Positions 8,871 to 18,674 of a DNA stretch of 64,000 nt are shown here, piece by piece. The stretch is from the NCBI RefSeq assembly GCF_026250525.1, contig NZ_CP111043.1:2035421-2099420 (forward strand), written 5' to 3'. Source of the DNA: Chondrinema litorale. GTDB taxonomy: Bacteria > Bacteroidota > Bacteroidia > Cytophagales > Flammeovirgaceae. Numbering within the stretch: position 1 is the first letter of the stretch; every line of letters starts with the position of its first letter. A program made the translations under genes and the position numbers. The notes under the pieces were generated by a model that was not told where the DNA came from, ran no database searches, and saw only the letters and a program-made list of their open reading frames with translations.

Positions 8871-10577
8871 ATGATTAAGTATGAAGTAAAGAGAAATATA
8901 AAAGAAAAATATTTTTTTAATATTAAGATTACATATAGTTCTAAGGGTAAAAAAGAATGCATTTTTAGATTGCCATCTTGGAGACCAGGCCGTTATGAGC
9001 TACAAAATTTCGCTAAAAATGTAAGAGACTTTATAGCGAATGATGTAGAAGGCAATACCCTTTCATACTTAAAAACTAATAAAGATACTTGGATAGTCAA
9101 TACTGAATCAGTGGATGAAATATCGATCAATTATAGCTATTATGCTAGGCAAATGGATGCTGGAGGAACTTGGGTAGACGATAGCCAATGGTACATTAAC
9201 TGGATTACATGTGCCATGCTTGCTGATGAGTCTTTTAACGAAACACACCAAGTTGAGTTAGACATTCCTTCATCATGGCAAGTTGCTGGTAGTTTAGAGA
9301 AAGTAAACTCAAATACTTTAAAAGCAACTTCTTATGCTGAACTTGTTGACTCACCTATTATAGCATCTGATAACCTTACGCACTTAAAATATGACTGCAA
9401 TAATTCAACATTTCACATCTGGTTTCAAGGAAATGTCAATATAGATAAACCGAAAGTTATAGATGCATTTTCTAAATTTACTAAGAGCCAAATAGAACTT
9501 TTTGGTGCCTATCCGGCAAAAGAATATCATTTTCTATATCAGATTTTACCTTATCCTAACTATCATGGTGTAGAACATGCCAAATCCACTGTAATCACCC
9601 TTGGACCAGACTATGCTTTTAATACCGAAAAAGTTTATAATGACTTTTTAGGGGTGAGTTCACACGAGCTTTTTCATGCTTGGAACATTACCCGACTAAG
9701 ACCAAGCGAAATGGTTCCTTATCAATATTTTAATGAGAATTATTTCCCAACAGGATTTATTGCAGAAGGCATCACGACTTATTATGGTGATTATATATTA
9801 AAAAGATCAGGCGTTTTTGATGCAAAACAATATATAAAAGAGCTCAATATAATTATAAAGAGACACTTCCATAATAATGGGCGATTACATGCTACGTTAA
9901 CAGATTCTTCTATGGAATTGTGGTTAGATGGTTACGATAAAGGAATTCCCGGCAGAAAGGTATCTATTTATGTAAAAGGAGCACTTGCAGCTTTAATACT
10001 CGATTTACAGCTTAGAAAAGACAGTAAAGGAGAAAAATCTCTAGATGATGTAATGAGATTAATGTGGAATAAGCATGAAAAAAGTGGGTATACAATAGAA
10101 AACTATAAAGAAGCAGTGAGTGAAATTGCTGGCAAAGATATGTCAAGTTACTTTGAGATGTTTATAGAAGGGAAGCTTCTTTTAGAAGATACACTCACTA
10201 AGTTATTCACTTCTTTTGGGTTTAACTTCCAAAAAATAACTTCAACTTCTTTCGCTGAGAAACTTTATGGCTTAAAGGCTTCATATGTGCAAGAAAAACT
10301 CATAGTATCAGATTTAGCAGAAGATTCTCCTGCAATAGAACTTCTAGAAACAGGAGATGAAATTATCGCCATAAACAATGTTAAACCGGCTAAAAACTTC
10401 GAAGAATGCTTCCAGTTTTCTGAAAATGTAGATTTGTACTTCTTTAGAAATAGTCAACTCAAACATGCTGAGCTAAAAAAGACAGAAGATACATTTTTTG
10501 ATACATATGAGATTTCTTTAAACGACGAAGCTGATATGCCATCTGTAAATCTAAGAAAAGGATGGTTTGGTGAATAA
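8871..10577 (+). CDS. M61-family metallopeptidase with C-terminal PDZ domain
   Basis: The 568-residue protein matches the M61 (glycyl aminopeptidase) family. The N-terminal beta domain contains the characteristic WRPGRYELQNFAKNV (about residues 37-51). The zinc motif is H265-E266-L-F-H269 in SSHELFHAWN, with a glutamate some 30 residues on (GFIAEGITTYYGDY) as the likely third zinc ligand. A PDZ domain follows at about 455-530 (VSDLAEDSPAIELLETGDEI). There is no signal peptide at the chosen start, so this copy appears cytoplasmic, unlike many exported relatives. Substrate is unknown. It converges with a membrane-anchored hypothetical. Confidence 0.88.
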   Translation: MIKYEVKRNIKEKYFFNIKITYSSKGKKECIFRLPSWRPGRYELQNFAKNVRDFIANDVEGNTLSYLKTNKDTWIVNTESVDEISINYSYYARQMDAGGTWVDDSQWYINWITCAMLADESFNETHQVELDIPSSWQVAGSLEKVNSNTLKATSYAELVDSPIIASDNLTHLKYDCNNSTFHIWFQGNVNIDKPKVIDAFSKFTKSQIELFGAYPAKEYHFLYQILPYPNYHGVEHAKSTVITLGPDYAFNTEKVYNDFLGVSSHELFHAWNITRLRPSEMVPYQYFNENYFPTGFIAEGITTYYGDYILKRSGVFDAKQYIKELNIIIKRHFHNNGRLHATLTDSSMELWLDGYDKGIPGRKVSIYVKGALAALILDLQLRKDSKGEKSLDDVMRLMWNKHEKSGYTIENYKEAVSEIAGKDMSSYFEMFIEGKLLLEDTLTKLFTSFGFNFQKITSTSFAEKLYGLKASYVQEKLIVSDLAEDSPAIELLETGDEIIAINNVKPAKNFEECFQFSENVDLYFFRNSQLKHAELKKTEDTFFDTYEISLNDEADMPSVNLRKGWFGE

Positions 10578-10586
10578 ATGCTTAAA

Positions 10587-11246
10587 CTAAATTTTGTTAT
10601 TCATCAGTTTAGCAAAACTCCAACTATCTTTTAATGCAAGTTTCATGTTTTCAGAGAGTACATATTCTTTGAAAGCATGATTTCCAATAAGTCGAACCAT
10701 TATTTCAGAAGAAGAATTTTCTGCAATTTTTTCAAGAAGTCTAATGTCTTTATCAGAATCAAAAGCAACTTCTTCTGTAAAACTTACTGCCTCACCTTTA
10801 TAAAATGGTTTTTCTGCACTCAATACCATTGAACTATCAAAAACCTGATTTTCTATTACCAACTGAATTTGATAATGCTGTAGAGGCTCTGTGCTTGTAT
10901 AATGACTGATTAATTTAAGATTACCCTTATCATTAAACTTGCATGCTAAAATTAATTCATCATTCTCTTTTAAAAAATTCTTATGTGTAAACCACATTGT
11001 ATCCAAATAACTATCTTCAATGAGGTTAAATTTCTCTGAATATACTTTCCAATTAGCTTTCTCTATTTCACTTAAACTAAGTGAGTTTATGTAATCTTCT
11101 GGTGTTTTAAAATTATTTACTATTTGTTGAAAATCTTCCTTCGAAGCAATTAACTGCGCCTCAAGTTTTTTCTCTTCAATTTGTTTAAGCTTAACAATAG
11201 CAAATGCCAAGATTAGTAAAACTGGTATGATAATTTTAGGCTTCAT
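10587..11246 (-). CDS. Membrane-anchored hypothetical protein
   Basis: The 219-residue protein starts MKPKIIIPVLLILAFAIVKL, an N-terminal hydrophobic anchor at residues 4-19, followed by a lysine/glutamate-rich helical segment and a mixed alpha/beta domain of about 180 residues. I recognise no motif. Two charged residues flank the anchor, so the bulk is probably periplasmic. It converges with the M61 gene, nine bases apart, and is divergent from folP across 191 bases. Confidence 0.65.
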   Translation of the reverse strand: MKPKIIIPVLLILAFAIVKLKQIEEKKLEAQLIASKEDFQQIVNNFKTPEDYINSLSLSEIEKANWKVYSEKFNLIEDSYLDTMWFTHKNFLKENDELILACKFNDKGNLKLISHYTSTEPLQHYQIQLVIENQVFDSSMVLSAEKPFYKGEAVSFTEEVAFDSDKDIRLLEKIAENSSSEIMVRLIGNHAFKEYVLSENMKLALKDSWSFAKLMNNKI

Positions 11247-11437
11247 TAGAATTCAATTATTTTTTTATATTGAAGAAAATTATAAAAAATCAGACTCTAT
11301 TAATATTTATTATCAAAAAAACTGAGATTTCTAGAGTCTATTAGGAACTCAAAGGAGTTTCTTTAAAATTTATTTAATAAATATAAACACTTATTAATTT
11401 AAGTAACTTATAAATTATACTAGCAAAATATTTTTTA

Positions 11438-12277
11438 ATGGAAGTGCTATCTCAAAAATATACTCTTAATATAAAAGGCCGGCTATTATCTTTAAAAAAA
11501 CCAATTGTAATGGGGATTTTAAATATTACTCCAGATTCGTTTTTCGATGGAGGTAAATGGGTTGGTGATATAGCTCAAACAATTGGGCATGCTGGCAAAA
11601 TGCTAAAAGATGGCGCAACAATAATTGACGTAGGAGGATACTCTTCAAGACCAAATGCAGAAAATGTCTCCCCACAAGAAGAAATAGACCGTGTAGTTCC
11701 AGTAATAGAAGCACTAGTTGCCCAATATCCAGATATTATAATTTCTATAGATACATTTAGAGGGAGTGTTGCCCAAAAGGCCGTTGAGGTCGGTGCTGCT
11801 ATTATTAATGACATCTCGGGTGGAAATATAGATAAAGAGATGTTGCAAACTGTAGCTGCGTTAAAAGTGCCTTATATTTTAATGCATATGCAAGGTACTC
11901 CTCAAAATATGCAGACTTATACTCAATATGATAACATTATACTTGAGATGCTTGCTTACTTTAGAGAGAAAATAGACTTTTTAACCAAAGCAGGTTGCAC
12001 TGATATTATTCTTGATCCGGGATTTGGCTTTTCTAAAAATTTAGAGCAAAATTATTTTCTACTTTCCCATTTGGACCAATTTAATATTTTAAATTTACCA
12101 ATACTCGTAGGTGTTTCTAGAAAATCTATGATTTACAAAAAGCTGGGTATCACTCCAGCAGAAGCACTCAACGGAACTACTGCAATTAATACATTAGCAT
12201 TAAAAAATGGAGCTTCAATACTTCGCGTACACGATGTGCGGGAAGCAAATCAAATCATAAGGCTGTTGTACGACTAA
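11438..12277 (+). CDS. folP: Dihydropteroate synthase
   Basis: FolP joins 4-aminobenzoate to hydroxymethyl-dihydropterin pyrophosphate to make dihydropteroate in folate synthesis; it is the sulfonamide target. The TIM-barrel signatures are all present in 279 residues: MGILNITPDSFFDGG (about 25-39), DVGGYSSRP (about 64-72), NDISGG (about 124), DPGFGFSKNLEQNY (about 193-206) and VGVSRKSM (about 224-231). It stands directly upstream of cdaA (89-base gap), an arrangement common in Bacteroidota. Confidence 0.96.
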   Translation: MEVLSQKYTLNIKGRLLSLKKPIVMGILNITPDSFFDGGKWVGDIAQTIGHAGKMLKDGATIIDVGGYSSRPNAENVSPQEEIDRVVPVIEALVAQYPDIIISIDTFRGSVAQKAVEVGAAIINDISGGNIDKEMLQTVAALKVPYILMHMQGTPQNMQTYTQYDNIILEMLAYFREKIDFLTKAGCTDIILDPGFGFSKNLEQNYFLLSHLDQFNILNLPILVGVSRKSMIYKKLGITPAEALNGTTAINTLALKNGASILRVHDVREANQIIRLLYD

Positions 12278-12366
12278 TTACAATGAAATTAACTACATCT
12301 TAAAATATTTTCTGATGGAAGTGATATTCATATTTTTAAAAAATTAATTTTTATACTTTACCTGAC

Positions 12367-13269
12367 ATGTTCCTATTTAATGTCGGATTTTTAGAAATCA
12401 GATTTGTTGACTTACTGGATATTACTCTGGTAGCCGTTTTACTCTACAATGTTTATAAACTAATAAGAGGGAGTGTTGCTTTGCGTGTTTCACTGGGCTT
12501 CTTACTAGTTTATCTGGTATATCTTGTGGTAAAAGCTACCGAAATGGAAATGCTTACTTCCATTTTAGGTCAATTTATGAGTGTAGGAGTGTTGGGGGCA
12601 TTAATTATTTTTCAGAATGAAATCAGAAAATTTTTATTATTAGTTGGCAAAAGCACCAACTTAAAAGACCTTACTATTGCCAATTTTTTCAACTTTGGTA
12701 AAACCAATAGTAAAGATAATTACGACATTACCTCTATTATAGAAGCACTTAAATCTTTAGGAGCTACAAATACAGGCGCACTTATAGTAGTTTCTAAAGA
12801 CGACGAACTAAAGTTTTTTGCAGAAACTGGCGATATCTTAGATGCCAAAGTTTCTAAGAGATTGCTAATGTCTATTTTCTTTAAAAATAGTCCTTTGCAC
12901 GATGGTGCAGTAATTATCCATAAAGGAAGAGTAGTAGCAGCCAGATGTATTTTACCTGTTTCTGAAAATCAAAATATCCCAGCAACTATGGGATTGAGGC
13001 ACCGAGCTGCAATCGGTATGTCTGAAGAAAGAGATGATGTTGTTGTGCTAATCGTATCTGAAGAAACAGGCCAATTATCTTATGTGGCAAACGGTGAGAT
13101 TTTCCATAACCTTTCTCCTATTGAAATAAGAACTAAATTAAATGAATACCTAGCTAATAAGCCTGAGCCCGAAAAGGTTGAGAAATCTGAAAAAGAAGAC
13201 AAGGAAAAATCTGATAATGACAAACCTTCTCAAAAAGATTTACAAAAGGATAAAATGCAGAAAGCATAA
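12367..13269 (+). CDS. cdaA: Diadenylate cyclase, CdaA type
   Basis: CdaA makes the second messenger c-di-AMP from two ATP. Three membrane helices (about residues 14-31, 38-55 and 65-83) precede a DAC/DisA_N domain. The signature residues are visible: Asp-Gly-Ala at 179-181 and Arg-His-Arg at 211-213, which bind ATP and metal. A charged Lys/Glu/Asp tail of about 35 residues follows the catalytic domain. The family controls potassium and osmotic balance and envelope homeostasis in other bacteria. It probably shares a transcript with folP. Confidence 0.95.
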   Translation: MFLFNVGFLEIRFVDLLDITLVAVLLYNVYKLIRGSVALRVSLGFLLVYLVYLVVKATEMEMLTSILGQFMSVGVLGALIIFQNEIRKFLLLVGKSTNLKDLTIANFFNFGKTNSKDNYDITSIIEALKSLGATNTGALIVVSKDDELKFFAETGDILDAKVSKRLLMSIFFKNSPLHDGAVIIHKGRVVAARCILPVSENQNIPATMGLRHRAAIGMSEERDDVVVLIVSEETGQLSYVANGEIFHNLSPIEIRTKLNEYLANKPEPEKVEKSEKEDKEKSDNDKPSQKDLQKDKMQKA

Positions 13270-13327
13270 GCTGATTTTTTACTTACCTCATAGTTCTTGA
13301 TATTCATCTTTGCCAGAATTTTTTAAT

Positions 13328-13753
13328 ATGGAAAACGACATTCAAGATTTCAACTCTAATAGAGCACCGCTAGCAGTAGGAGCTTATCCACATGCAAAAA
13401 AAGTAGGCAACTTTCTATATTTATCTGGTGTAGGGCCAAGAAAGAAAGGGCTAAAAGAAATTCCTGGTGTTTCTCTTAATGAATATGGTGAAATTGTAAG
13501 TTACGACATCGTTACCCAAACACATGCAGTTTTCGAGAACATTAGGTTTATACTAGAAGATGCAGGAGCACAATGGAATAACCTGATAGATGTTACTGTA
13601 TTCCTCACAAATATAAAGAGTGACTTTAAAGAATTTAATAAAATATACGCCAGTTATTTTAAAGATTTCCAACCTTGTAGAACTACTGTTGAAGTAAATG
13701 CCTTACCAACTCCCATCGCTGTAGAGCTTAAATGTATAGCATTTATTCCTTAA
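13328..13753 (+). CDS. RidA/YjgF/Rid-family protein
   Basis: The 141-residue protein belongs to the Rid family of trimeric enamine/imine deaminases. It shows the fold's strand order and the diagnostic block PCRTTVEVNALP (about residues 117-128), whose arginine binds the substrate carboxylate in RidA. The insertion GPRKKGLKEIPGVSLNEYGE makes it longer than the 125-130 residues of true RidA and resembles homologues labelled 2-aminomuconate deaminase. I start at ATG 13328 rather than the TTG six codons upstream. It follows cdaA by 58 bases. Its substrate is undetermined. Confidence 0.85.
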   Translation: MENDIQDFNSNRAPLAVGAYPHAKKVGNFLYLSGVGPRKKGLKEIPGVSLNEYGEIVSYDIVTQTHAVFENIRFILEDAGAQWNNLIDVTVFLTNIKSDFKEFNKIYASYFKDFQPCRTTVEVNALPTPIAVELKCIAFIP

Positions 13754-13949
13754 AATTTTCATATTAAAATCGCATTGCATTTTTTGAAGAAAAAATTATA
13801 ATATTTTTCAAAAGTTAATAAATGCAAAATAAATATTATTCAATTACTTGATTCTGTAAAATTTTTTTATCAAATTCAAACAGTAATTTTTTCATCTATG
13901 TACAGAACTGAGAGCCTGTACAAATTATATTTTTTCAACTTTTATTAAT

Positions 13950-14363
13950 TTGAGAAGGCTACTTGTATTCTGTTGTATGTTTGTATTGTACTCTTGTAAA
14001 ACATCGCAGCATGCAAGTCCCGAACAAAGGGATAATACTTCTAGTGTTGATGAAGTTGATGCTTCTAACCAAAAAACACATAACGATCTTTCACTAATTG
14101 AAGCAAATTGCCAGTTCGACGACCGTAAAAATGCAGGAGAAATAATAAACACAGCGGGCAAAATTATACTTTCGGTGAGAGTTTACATGATTGAGTTGGA
14201 AGACGGTCAAAGGTTTTATCCTTGTAATTTACCAGTAAAGTACAGAAAGGAAGAATTAAGAGTAGTAGTTTCTGGTAATATAAAACAAGTAAAGCCAAAC
14301 GAAAGGTGGGGAGGAAAGCCTTTTCAAATTACTTCTATACAAACTCAAACTTCTTCAAAATAA
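13950..14363 (+). CDS. Small hypothetical lipoprotein (TTG start)
   Basis: The 137-residue protein begins MRRLLVFCCMFVLYSCKTS: a signal sequence with a lipobox LYSC and lipidated Cys at residue 16. No in-frame ATG gives a complete signal peptide, so TTG at 13950 is the best start. After a Ser/Asp-rich linker comes a compact domain (about 55-130) with paired cysteines (ANCQFDD, FYPCNLP) and a beta-rich tail. No known domain recognised. It is followed by the terminator shared with secA. Confidence 0.7.
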   Translation: MRRLLVFCCMFVLYSCKTSQHASPEQRDNTSSVDEVDASNQKTHNDLSLIEANCQFDDRKNAGEIINTAGKIILSVRVYMIELEDGQRFYPCNLPVKYRKEELRVVVSGNIKQVKPNERWGGKPFQITSIQTQTSSK

Positions 14364-14476
14364 ATCAAGCTTATTTGTTCAACAATAGATACAGTTCCAT
14401 TATAGTTTCAATCAATATTAATTTGACTTAATACTTGATTACTTAGTATTATTTACCTTGAGAAAAACAATTATTG

Positions 14477-14509
14477 AAAAAGCCGATATGTTGTAGATAT
14501 CGGCTTTTT
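14477..14509. terminator. Bidirectional terminator between the lipoprotein gene and secA
   Basis: AAAAGCCGATAT (14477-14488) pairs with ATATCGGCTTTT (14497-14508) around an 8-base loop. A tracts and T tracts flank both sides, serving both converging genes. Confidence 0.9.
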
Positions 14510-14539
14510 ATATTTGGGTGAATACTTATTCTTTTGTTT

Positions 14540-17500
14540 TTAAGACTCTACCAAAACGCACTTGTTTTCCAGTATATCTTTTTCTACTGTTTTAAACTTT
14601 ACATCTTTTTTGGTAGTACCGTCATTATATTTAACAGTTACTTTGTCGTTTCTACCTATCACTCTGTTAACTTGTCTAGGCTTGGTAATTTCCACCTCTC
14701 TTCTTGGAGCTTGTGGTTGAGGAGCGTTTCCACTACCGCCACTTAGTACCGAACCTGATTCCGCTTTAGTCTCACGAACTTTTTGTGAACTGTTTTGCTG
14801 TTTAACTCTTCTAGCACTTTGCACATCGTCTGGATCATTCACTGCGATGTTAGCTTTAGAAAGGAAAGTCACAATATCATTAGCGATAGAACCCATAAAA
14901 CCTTTGAACAACTCAAATGCCTCAAATTTGTATATTACCAATGGGTCTTTTTGCTCGTAACGGGCATTTTGCACTTGCTCTTTCAGCTCATCCATTTCTC
15001 TTAAGTGCTCTTTCCAACCTTGGTCTATTATAGCAAGTGAAATGAACTGTTCCATAGATTTTACAACCTCTGCACAATTGTTATCTTTTGCCTTTTTAAG
15101 GTTTACAATTACATTCACAAGCTTTTTACCATCAGTAAAAGGAACAACAATTTCTTCTACAGTAGCACCTTTTTCTTCAAACACTCTGGAAATTACCGGA
15201 TAGGTTTTTTCCATAATCTGCTTGTTCTTCTCTTGGTAATGGTTATGAGCTTCGTGATAAACTTTGCTAGCAAGTACTGGAGCATCTGCCTTAGCAAACT
15301 CATCTTGAGAAACACTTACATCTATACCAAATACATGTAGACACTCTAAACGGAAACCGTCAAAATCGCCAACCGTATTTTCAACAACATTTTCTGCTGC
15401 CTCATAGAAGTTGTTCATGATGTCTAACTGTAGACGCTCACCGAAAAGTGCATTTTTACGCCTTTTGTAGATTACCTCACGCTGAGAGTTCATGATGTCA
15501 TCATACTCTAATAGACGCTTTCTTATGGCAAAGTTGTTTTCCTCTACCTTTTTCTGTGCTCTTTCGATAGATTTGGTAATCATTGAATGTTGAATTACTT
15601 CGCCTTCTTCCAAACCTAACCTATCCATAATTTTGGCAATTCTCTCTGAACCAAATAGACGCATCAAGTTATCTTCTAATGATACGAAGAATTGAGATGC
15701 ACCCGGATCACCCTGTCTACCTGAACGACCACGCAACTGTCTATCTACACGTCGAGATTCGTGACGTTCTGTACCTACAATTGCTAAACCACCCGCACTT
15801 TTAGAATCAGGATGAAGCTTAATATCGGTACCTCTACCTGCCATGTTTGTAGCAATAGTTACTGTACCTGGCATACCTGCACTTGCAACTACATCTGCCT
15901 CACGAGCGTGTTGTTTTGCATTTAATACCTGATGCTCAATTTTTCTTAATTTAAGCATACGGCTCAACACTTCTGAATTTTCTACTGATGTTGTACCTAC
16001 TAGTACTGGCTTTCCTGCATCAACCAAATCTTGAATCTCTTTGGCTACTGCATTAAATTTCTCTCTAACAGTTTTATAAACTTTGTCTTCTCTATCGTCA
16101 CGAGCAATTGGACGGTTTGTAGGAATTACTACAACATCCAGTTTATATATCTCCCAGAACTCACCAGCTTCTGTTTCTGCAGTACCAGTCATACCAGCAA
16201 GCTTGTGGTACATTCTAAAGTAATTTTGAAGCGTTACTGTTGCATATGTTTGCGTAGCATCTTCAACTTTTACATTTTCTTTTGCTTCTAAAGCTTGGTG
16301 TAATCCATCAGAATATCTTCTTCCTTCCATTACACGACCAGTCTGCTCATCTACAATCTTTACTTTAGAGTCTACAATGATGTAATCATCGTCTTTCTCA
16401 AAAAGAGTATAAGCTTTTAGTAACTGGTTTACTGTATGGATTCTCTGCGTTTTTGCAGTATATTCAGAAATTAACTCGTCTTTTTTAACTAATTTTTCTT
16501 TGTCTTCTATTGAAGTGTCTTTCTCCAAAGCATCTAGTTTAATGCTAATATCTGGAAGCACAAAGAAATCTCTATCTTCACCTTCTTGTGTAATCAGGTT
16601 AAGCCCTTTTTCTGTAAGGTCAATTACATTGTTCTTTTCATCAATTGTAAAGAATAATGTTTTATCTGCCTCAGGCATTAACTTCGAATTCTCCTGTAAA
16701 TAGTAATTCTCAGTTTTTTGAAGTTTTGCTCTGATACCTGTTTTAGAAAGGTATTTAATAAGAGGTTTATATTTTGGCAAACCTCTGTAAACTCTTAGAA
16801 GTGAAAGACCGCCTTCATCGTCGTTTCCAGCAGCTATTTTATTCTGTGCGTCTTTCAGATACTCCATACACAATTTACGCTGTGCATCAACAAGTTTTTG
16901 AACTCTTGGTTTTAAATCATAAAACTCGTGCTCATCACCTTTAGGAACCGGACCAGAAATTATAAGAGGTGTACGTGCATCGTCAATTAAAACTGAGTCA
17001 ACCTCATCGACCATTGCATAGTGGTGTTTTGGCTGTACTTGCTCTTCTGGTGAGCGAGCCATATTATCTCTTAGATAATCGAAACCAAACTCGTTGTTTG
17101 TTCCATAAGTAATATCTGCTTTGTAAGCTTCGTTACGAGCATCTGAGTGAGGTTTGTATTTATCTATACAGTCTACTCTTAAACCGTGGAACTCCATAAT
17201 AGGCGCCATCCACTCAGCATCCCTTTTTGCAAGGTAGTCGTTCACAGTTACGATATGCACCCCTCTACGAGCTAAAGCATTTAGGAACGAAGGCAAGGTT
17301 GCAACAAGGGTTTTACCTTCACCAGTTGCCATCTCAGCAATTTTACCTTGATGTAGAACAATACCACCAATCAACTGCACATCGTAATGCACCATATCCC
17401 AAGTAATAAGATTACCTGCTGCCATCCACTGGTTTGCCCAAATTGCTTTACCATCTTTAATGGTAACATAATCTTTAGAAGCAGCCATTCTTTCGTCATA

Positions 17501-17914
17501 CTCAGAGATGCTTACTGCTAATTGCTTATGCTCTTTAAGCCTTCTTGCAGTTTCTCTCACTATTGCAAAAGCCTCTGGGAGAACCTCCATCAATACTTCT
17601 TCTAAAGAAGTATTTCTGTCTTCTTCCAGTTTATCTATATTATCGAAAGTAGCTTCTTTCTCATCTATATCAAGTTCAGGATGATCTGCAATGTACTGAT
17701 GTAGCTTTGCAATTTCATCATCAATGCCTTTTAAGTGCGCATCAATTTTTTCTCTGATATTATCAGTTTTTTCACGTAGCTCATCATCAGATATATCTGT
17801 CAGCTGCTTGTATTCTATATTGATTTTTTCAACAATAGGCAACAGCTCCTTCAAATCTTTATCGGTTTTGGTACCGAATATTTTAGAGAATGCCTTTGTA
17901 AGTGAGTTGATCAT
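14540..17914 (-). CDS. secA: Preprotein translocase ATPase SecA
   Basis: SecA drives preproteins through SecYEG. In 1124 residues the first nucleotide fold has the Walker A element ATGEGKTL (residues 196-203, Lys201) and the DEVD box in MVDEVDSVLIDDARTPLI (301-318). TMAGRGTDI-type and GRSGRQGDPG motifs lie in the second fold. It is far longer than the E. coli enzyme (901) because of lineage inserts at about 60-108 and 340-430. The C-terminus lacks the usual Cys-X-Cys-X8-Cys-His/Cys zinc motif and instead ends with a GRNDKVTVKYNDG stretch, as seen in other Bacteroidota. A candidate minus-strand -7 element TAAATTTG lies at 17988-17981. Confidence 0.97.
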   Translation of the reverse strand: MINSLTKAFSKIFGTKTDKDLKELLPIVEKINIEYKQLTDISDDELREKTDNIREKIDAHLKGIDDEIAKLHQYIADHPELDIDEKEATFDNIDKLEEDRNTSLEEVLMEVLPEAFAIVRETARRLKEHKQLAVSISEYDERMAASKDYVTIKDGKAIWANQWMAAGNLITWDMVHYDVQLIGGIVLHQGKIAEMATGEGKTLVATLPSFLNALARRGVHIVTVNDYLAKRDAEWMAPIMEFHGLRVDCIDKYKPHSDARNEAYKADITYGTNNEFGFDYLRDNMARSPEEQVQPKHHYAMVDEVDSVLIDDARTPLIISGPVPKGDEHEFYDLKPRVQKLVDAQRKLCMEYLKDAQNKIAAGNDDEGGLSLLRVYRGLPKYKPLIKYLSKTGIRAKLQKTENYYLQENSKLMPEADKTLFFTIDEKNNVIDLTEKGLNLITQEGEDRDFFVLPDISIKLDALEKDTSIEDKEKLVKKDELISEYTAKTQRIHTVNQLLKAYTLFEKDDDYIIVDSKVKIVDEQTGRVMEGRRYSDGLHQALEAKENVKVEDATQTYATVTLQNYFRMYHKLAGMTGTAETEAGEFWEIYKLDVVVIPTNRPIARDDREDKVYKTVREKFNAVAKEIQDLVDAGKPVLVGTTSVENSEVLSRMLKLRKIEHQVLNAKQHAREADVVASAGMPGTVTIATNMAGRGTDIKLHPDSKSAGGLAIVGTERHESRRVDRQLRGRSGRQGDPGASQFFVSLEDNLMRLFGSERIAKIMDRLGLEEGEVIQHSMITKSIERAQKKVEENNFAIRKRLLEYDDIMNSQREVIYKRRKNALFGERLQLDIMNNFYEAAENVVENTVGDFDGFRLECLHVFGIDVSVSQDEFAKADAPVLASKVYHEAHNHYQEKNKQIMEKTYPVISRVFEEKGATVEEIVVPFTDGKKLVNVIVNLKKAKDNNCAEVVKSMEQFISLAIIDQGWKEHLREMDELKEQVQNARYEQKDPLVIYKFEAFELFKGFMGSIANDIVTFLSKANIAVNDPDDVQSARRVKQQNSSQKVRETKAESGSVLSGGSGNAPQPQAPRREVEITKPRQVNRVIGRNDKVTVKYNDGTTKKDVKFKTVEKDILENKCVLVES

Positions 17915-18170
17915 TTTTGTATGATTTTAATATTATTCTGTTGATAGGTGCTATCTCAAATTCGTACAGCTAAATACTTTCAAATTTACAAATAGTCTCG
18001 GTCTTTCACTGTTCTAAAGTCATGCAATTTGGCAATACACTGCCATATTGGCACTACTTGCTATGACATCTACTTAAGAAGCCCAAAAAAACGTGTTAAG
18101 TTAAAGACTAATTCAAATATTAGAATAAATTATGCCTGTTAATTTCTTTTAAGAGAAGAAAATTTCGAAC

Positions 18171-18662
18171 TTAATTGTTTATCTCTTCAGATATTTCTTC
18201 AATAAACTTAATTTGTTGCTCAGTATCTGGAACCTGTAATTCTCTCTTTTGCTTAAGAAACTCAAAAATACCCTTAGCTGAAAAACCACATTTTATTAAT
18301 AAAGCAGCTGTAACTGTAGCAGTTCTTCCAATTCCCATTCTGCAATGGATTACAATCTTTTTCCCTAATTTAATCTGAGAAGCGAGAAAAGATACGAGCC
18401 TGATAAATGCTTTCTTGTTTTCAGGAATATTTCTGTCTTGAATTGGAAAATGAAGAAATTGCAAATTATACTTTTTACAAAAGTATGCTTCTTCTTCAAG
18501 TTCCAATTCTCTTATTTCTTGAGTTTCTAATAAAGAAAGTAGAATATCAACATTCTTTAAGCTTAACTTTTTTATTTCGTCTTCTAACCAATCGTTTCCT
18601 CTTGGTCGCGCCATCATGCCAATTTTCCCTGATTGCAATTCGTCAACCCAGTAAATTCTCAT
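18171..18662 (-). CDS. Dual-specificity/tyrosine phosphatase-like protein
   Basis: The 163-residue protein carries the Cys-X5-Arg phosphatase loop HCRMGIGRTA with catalytic Cys107 and Arg113. An aspartate in PIQDRNIP (Asp76) is placed as the general acid. The size and layout fit the small cyclin-dependent-kinase-inhibitor-3/DSP type of protein phosphatases. Its start is only 12 bases after the polA stop on the same strand, so the two are likely co-transcribed. Substrate unknown; phosphoinositide or other phosphoester substrates are possible. Confidence 0.82.
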   Translation of the reverse strand: MRIYWVDELQSGKIGMMARPRGNDWLEDEIKKLSLKNVDILLSLLETQEIRELELEEEAYFCKKYNLQFLHFPIQDRNIPENKKAFIRLVSFLASQIKLGKKIVIHCRMGIGRTATVTAALLIKCGFSAKGIFEFLKQKRELQVPDTEQQIKFIEEISEEINN

Positions 18663-18674
18663 GACAGTAAAAGA

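Noticed and set aside
17915..18170. Search for an RNA gene between secA and the phosphatase gene
   Set aside because: No hairpin series, tRNA fold or conserved box was seen; the stretch is just promoter and spacer sequence.
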